From contig JAMKCF010000009.1 in the NCBI GenBank assembly GCA_023634235.1, forward strand, positions 5,580,001-5,644,000: 64,000 bases of DNA, in the 5' to 3' direction. Source of the stretch: Pisaster brevispinus (Eukaryota > Echinodermata > Asteroidea > Forcipulatida > Asteriidae). Below, piece by piece: positions 63,219 through 64,000 of the stretch. The stretch's first letter is position 1; every line of letters starts with the position of its first letter. The translations under genes and the position numbers were made by a program. Under the pieces are notes generated by a model. That model did no database searches and was not told where the DNA came from. It saw only the letters and a list, made by a program, of their open reading frames with translations.

Positions 63219-63353
63219 GTGAGGAAACCGTTTTATTGTCCAACTGATTTAAGAAGTTTATGTATTAACTTCCTGAAGAGTATTAACAATCACAACTTAT
63301 GAAGGAATTTGACTCAAAAATATGCAAAAACTTTTGTTTTTTGTCATTTGAGG

Positions 63354-63503
63354 TATATGCCCTTTTGGAAACCATGGTCTGGGCTTGGGCTTTGGCTAAG
63401 TCTGTCTGATTGAAGCCCCTTAAGGAAAGCACACATTTTCTCAATAACTGATGGAGCCTAAGCCTAAGCCCACAACCAAGCCAGGGTTTCGAAAAGGGAC
63501 ATA
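63354..63503. mobile_element. MITE, CTTGGGCTTGGGC family (copy 2)
   Basis: Left TATGCCCTTTTGGAAACCAT then GGTCTGGGCTTGGGC; right complement TATGTCCCTTTTCGAAACCC then TGGCTTGG. The interior shares GGAAAGCACAC with the copy at 26033. Confidence 0.7.
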
Positions 63504-63599
63504 ATAATAGTTATAATAACTAAAGCGGCTGTTTGTAGTGTGCCGTGCATTTTTATGGCTGTCTAAAAGACATTCCTGATCCAGGAGATGCAAAACAAG

Positions 63600-63990
63600 G
63601 AAATAAAGTTGCAGTCCAGGTTGTAACTTAATTCATAAGCAAATGAGGTTTTAAAAGAGTTTTGAAGCTGTTATAAGTTATGGCTTGCCGAAGACAGGGA
63701 GGGAGTTCATTCTGTAGAGATTGGCTAGATAGAAGGGGAGAAGACTCAGAATCCCCCCCCATGAGTGGCGTGTGCGTGGTATGTGAAGAGGGTTGGTGTC
63801 AGATAATCGGAGTTGTATAGGGAGTTGTATAGGTGGTGCATGAAGATGTATCAAGTCCTGGATGTATGTTGGTGCTATACCTTGGAGAGACTGATAGATG
63901 AGAATGAGAATGAGAAGTCATTTCATCATCGTACCGGATAATGTTCTTGATTTGTTTCGGTTCGTTTAAGTGCAAAACAAAATCCTACTG
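63600..63990 (-). pseudogene. LINE reverse-transcriptase C-terminal remnant
   Basis: The minus-strand translation gives SLQGIAPTYIQDLIHLHAPP, then IPRTRHSWG, and across a frame change SLQNELPPCLRQAITYNSFK followed by TLLKPHLL. The order (GxAPxYxxDLI ... PRTR ... NELPPxLRQA ... SFKxxLK) is that of CR1/L2-type LINE polymerases. The frame is broken, so it is a dead copy in the last intron. Confidence 0.75.
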
Positions 63991-64000
63991 AAAACAGTTT

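Overview
This window is animal nuclear DNA. It has spliced genes with GT..AG introns, low GC, and a heavy load of tRNA-derived SINEs, short terminal-inverted-repeat elements (MITE-like) and LINE 3' ends. The repeat style (for example, an element whose ends read like CCCAATTTCAT...ATGAAATTGGG, and SINEs sharing a central block like GACACTTGTGTCCTTGAGC) together with the protein sequence suggests a marine invertebrate deuterostome, most likely an echinoderm such as a sea star. That species guess is inference from style and was not tested by a search.

One gene accounts for all the coding signal: the 5' part of a nesprin (SYNE1/SYNE2/MSP-300/ANC-1 family), on the + strand. I assembled 46 exons by reading splice sites and reading-frame phase. 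They run from a probable first coding exon at 10786-10879 to the exon at 62892-63218 and give 3,265 codons, with the gene continuing past the right edge. The protein starts with a tandem pair of calponin-homology (CH) domains that bind F-actin (residues about 33-328, split by a Ser/Pro/Lys-rich linker). It then runs through about 27 spectrin-like three-helix repeats. The C-terminal KASH membrane anchor that would tether it to the outer nuclear envelope lies outside the window.

Layout: 1-10785 is 5' flank (or an upstream intron of a longer transcript) with a SINE, minisatellites and MITE fragments but no coding I can support. 10786-32514 holds the N-terminal exon, CH1, the linker and CH2, spread over large introns (one of 11.3 kb) rich in repeats. 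33641-63218 holds the spectrin rod in 38 exons, with introns mostly between 0.1 and 1.5 kb. 63219-64000 is intron with a LINE reverse-transcriptase remnant on the minus strand.

The most striking structure is the exon architecture of the rod. The last 24 exons all begin and end in phase 0. Their lengths cluster on one spectrin repeat (327 nt, 109 codons, four times exactly), on half-repeats (165 and 162 nt) and on two repeats (654 nt). Other notable structures are a polyglutamine tract inside the rod, a splice acceptor inside a 30-bp tandem duplication, a MITE carrying seven copies of the palindrome CCAATTGG, and an intronic SINE hairpin with arms of about 60 bp. I found no new enzymatic or defence system; the window is a cytoskeletal gene in repeat-rich DNA.
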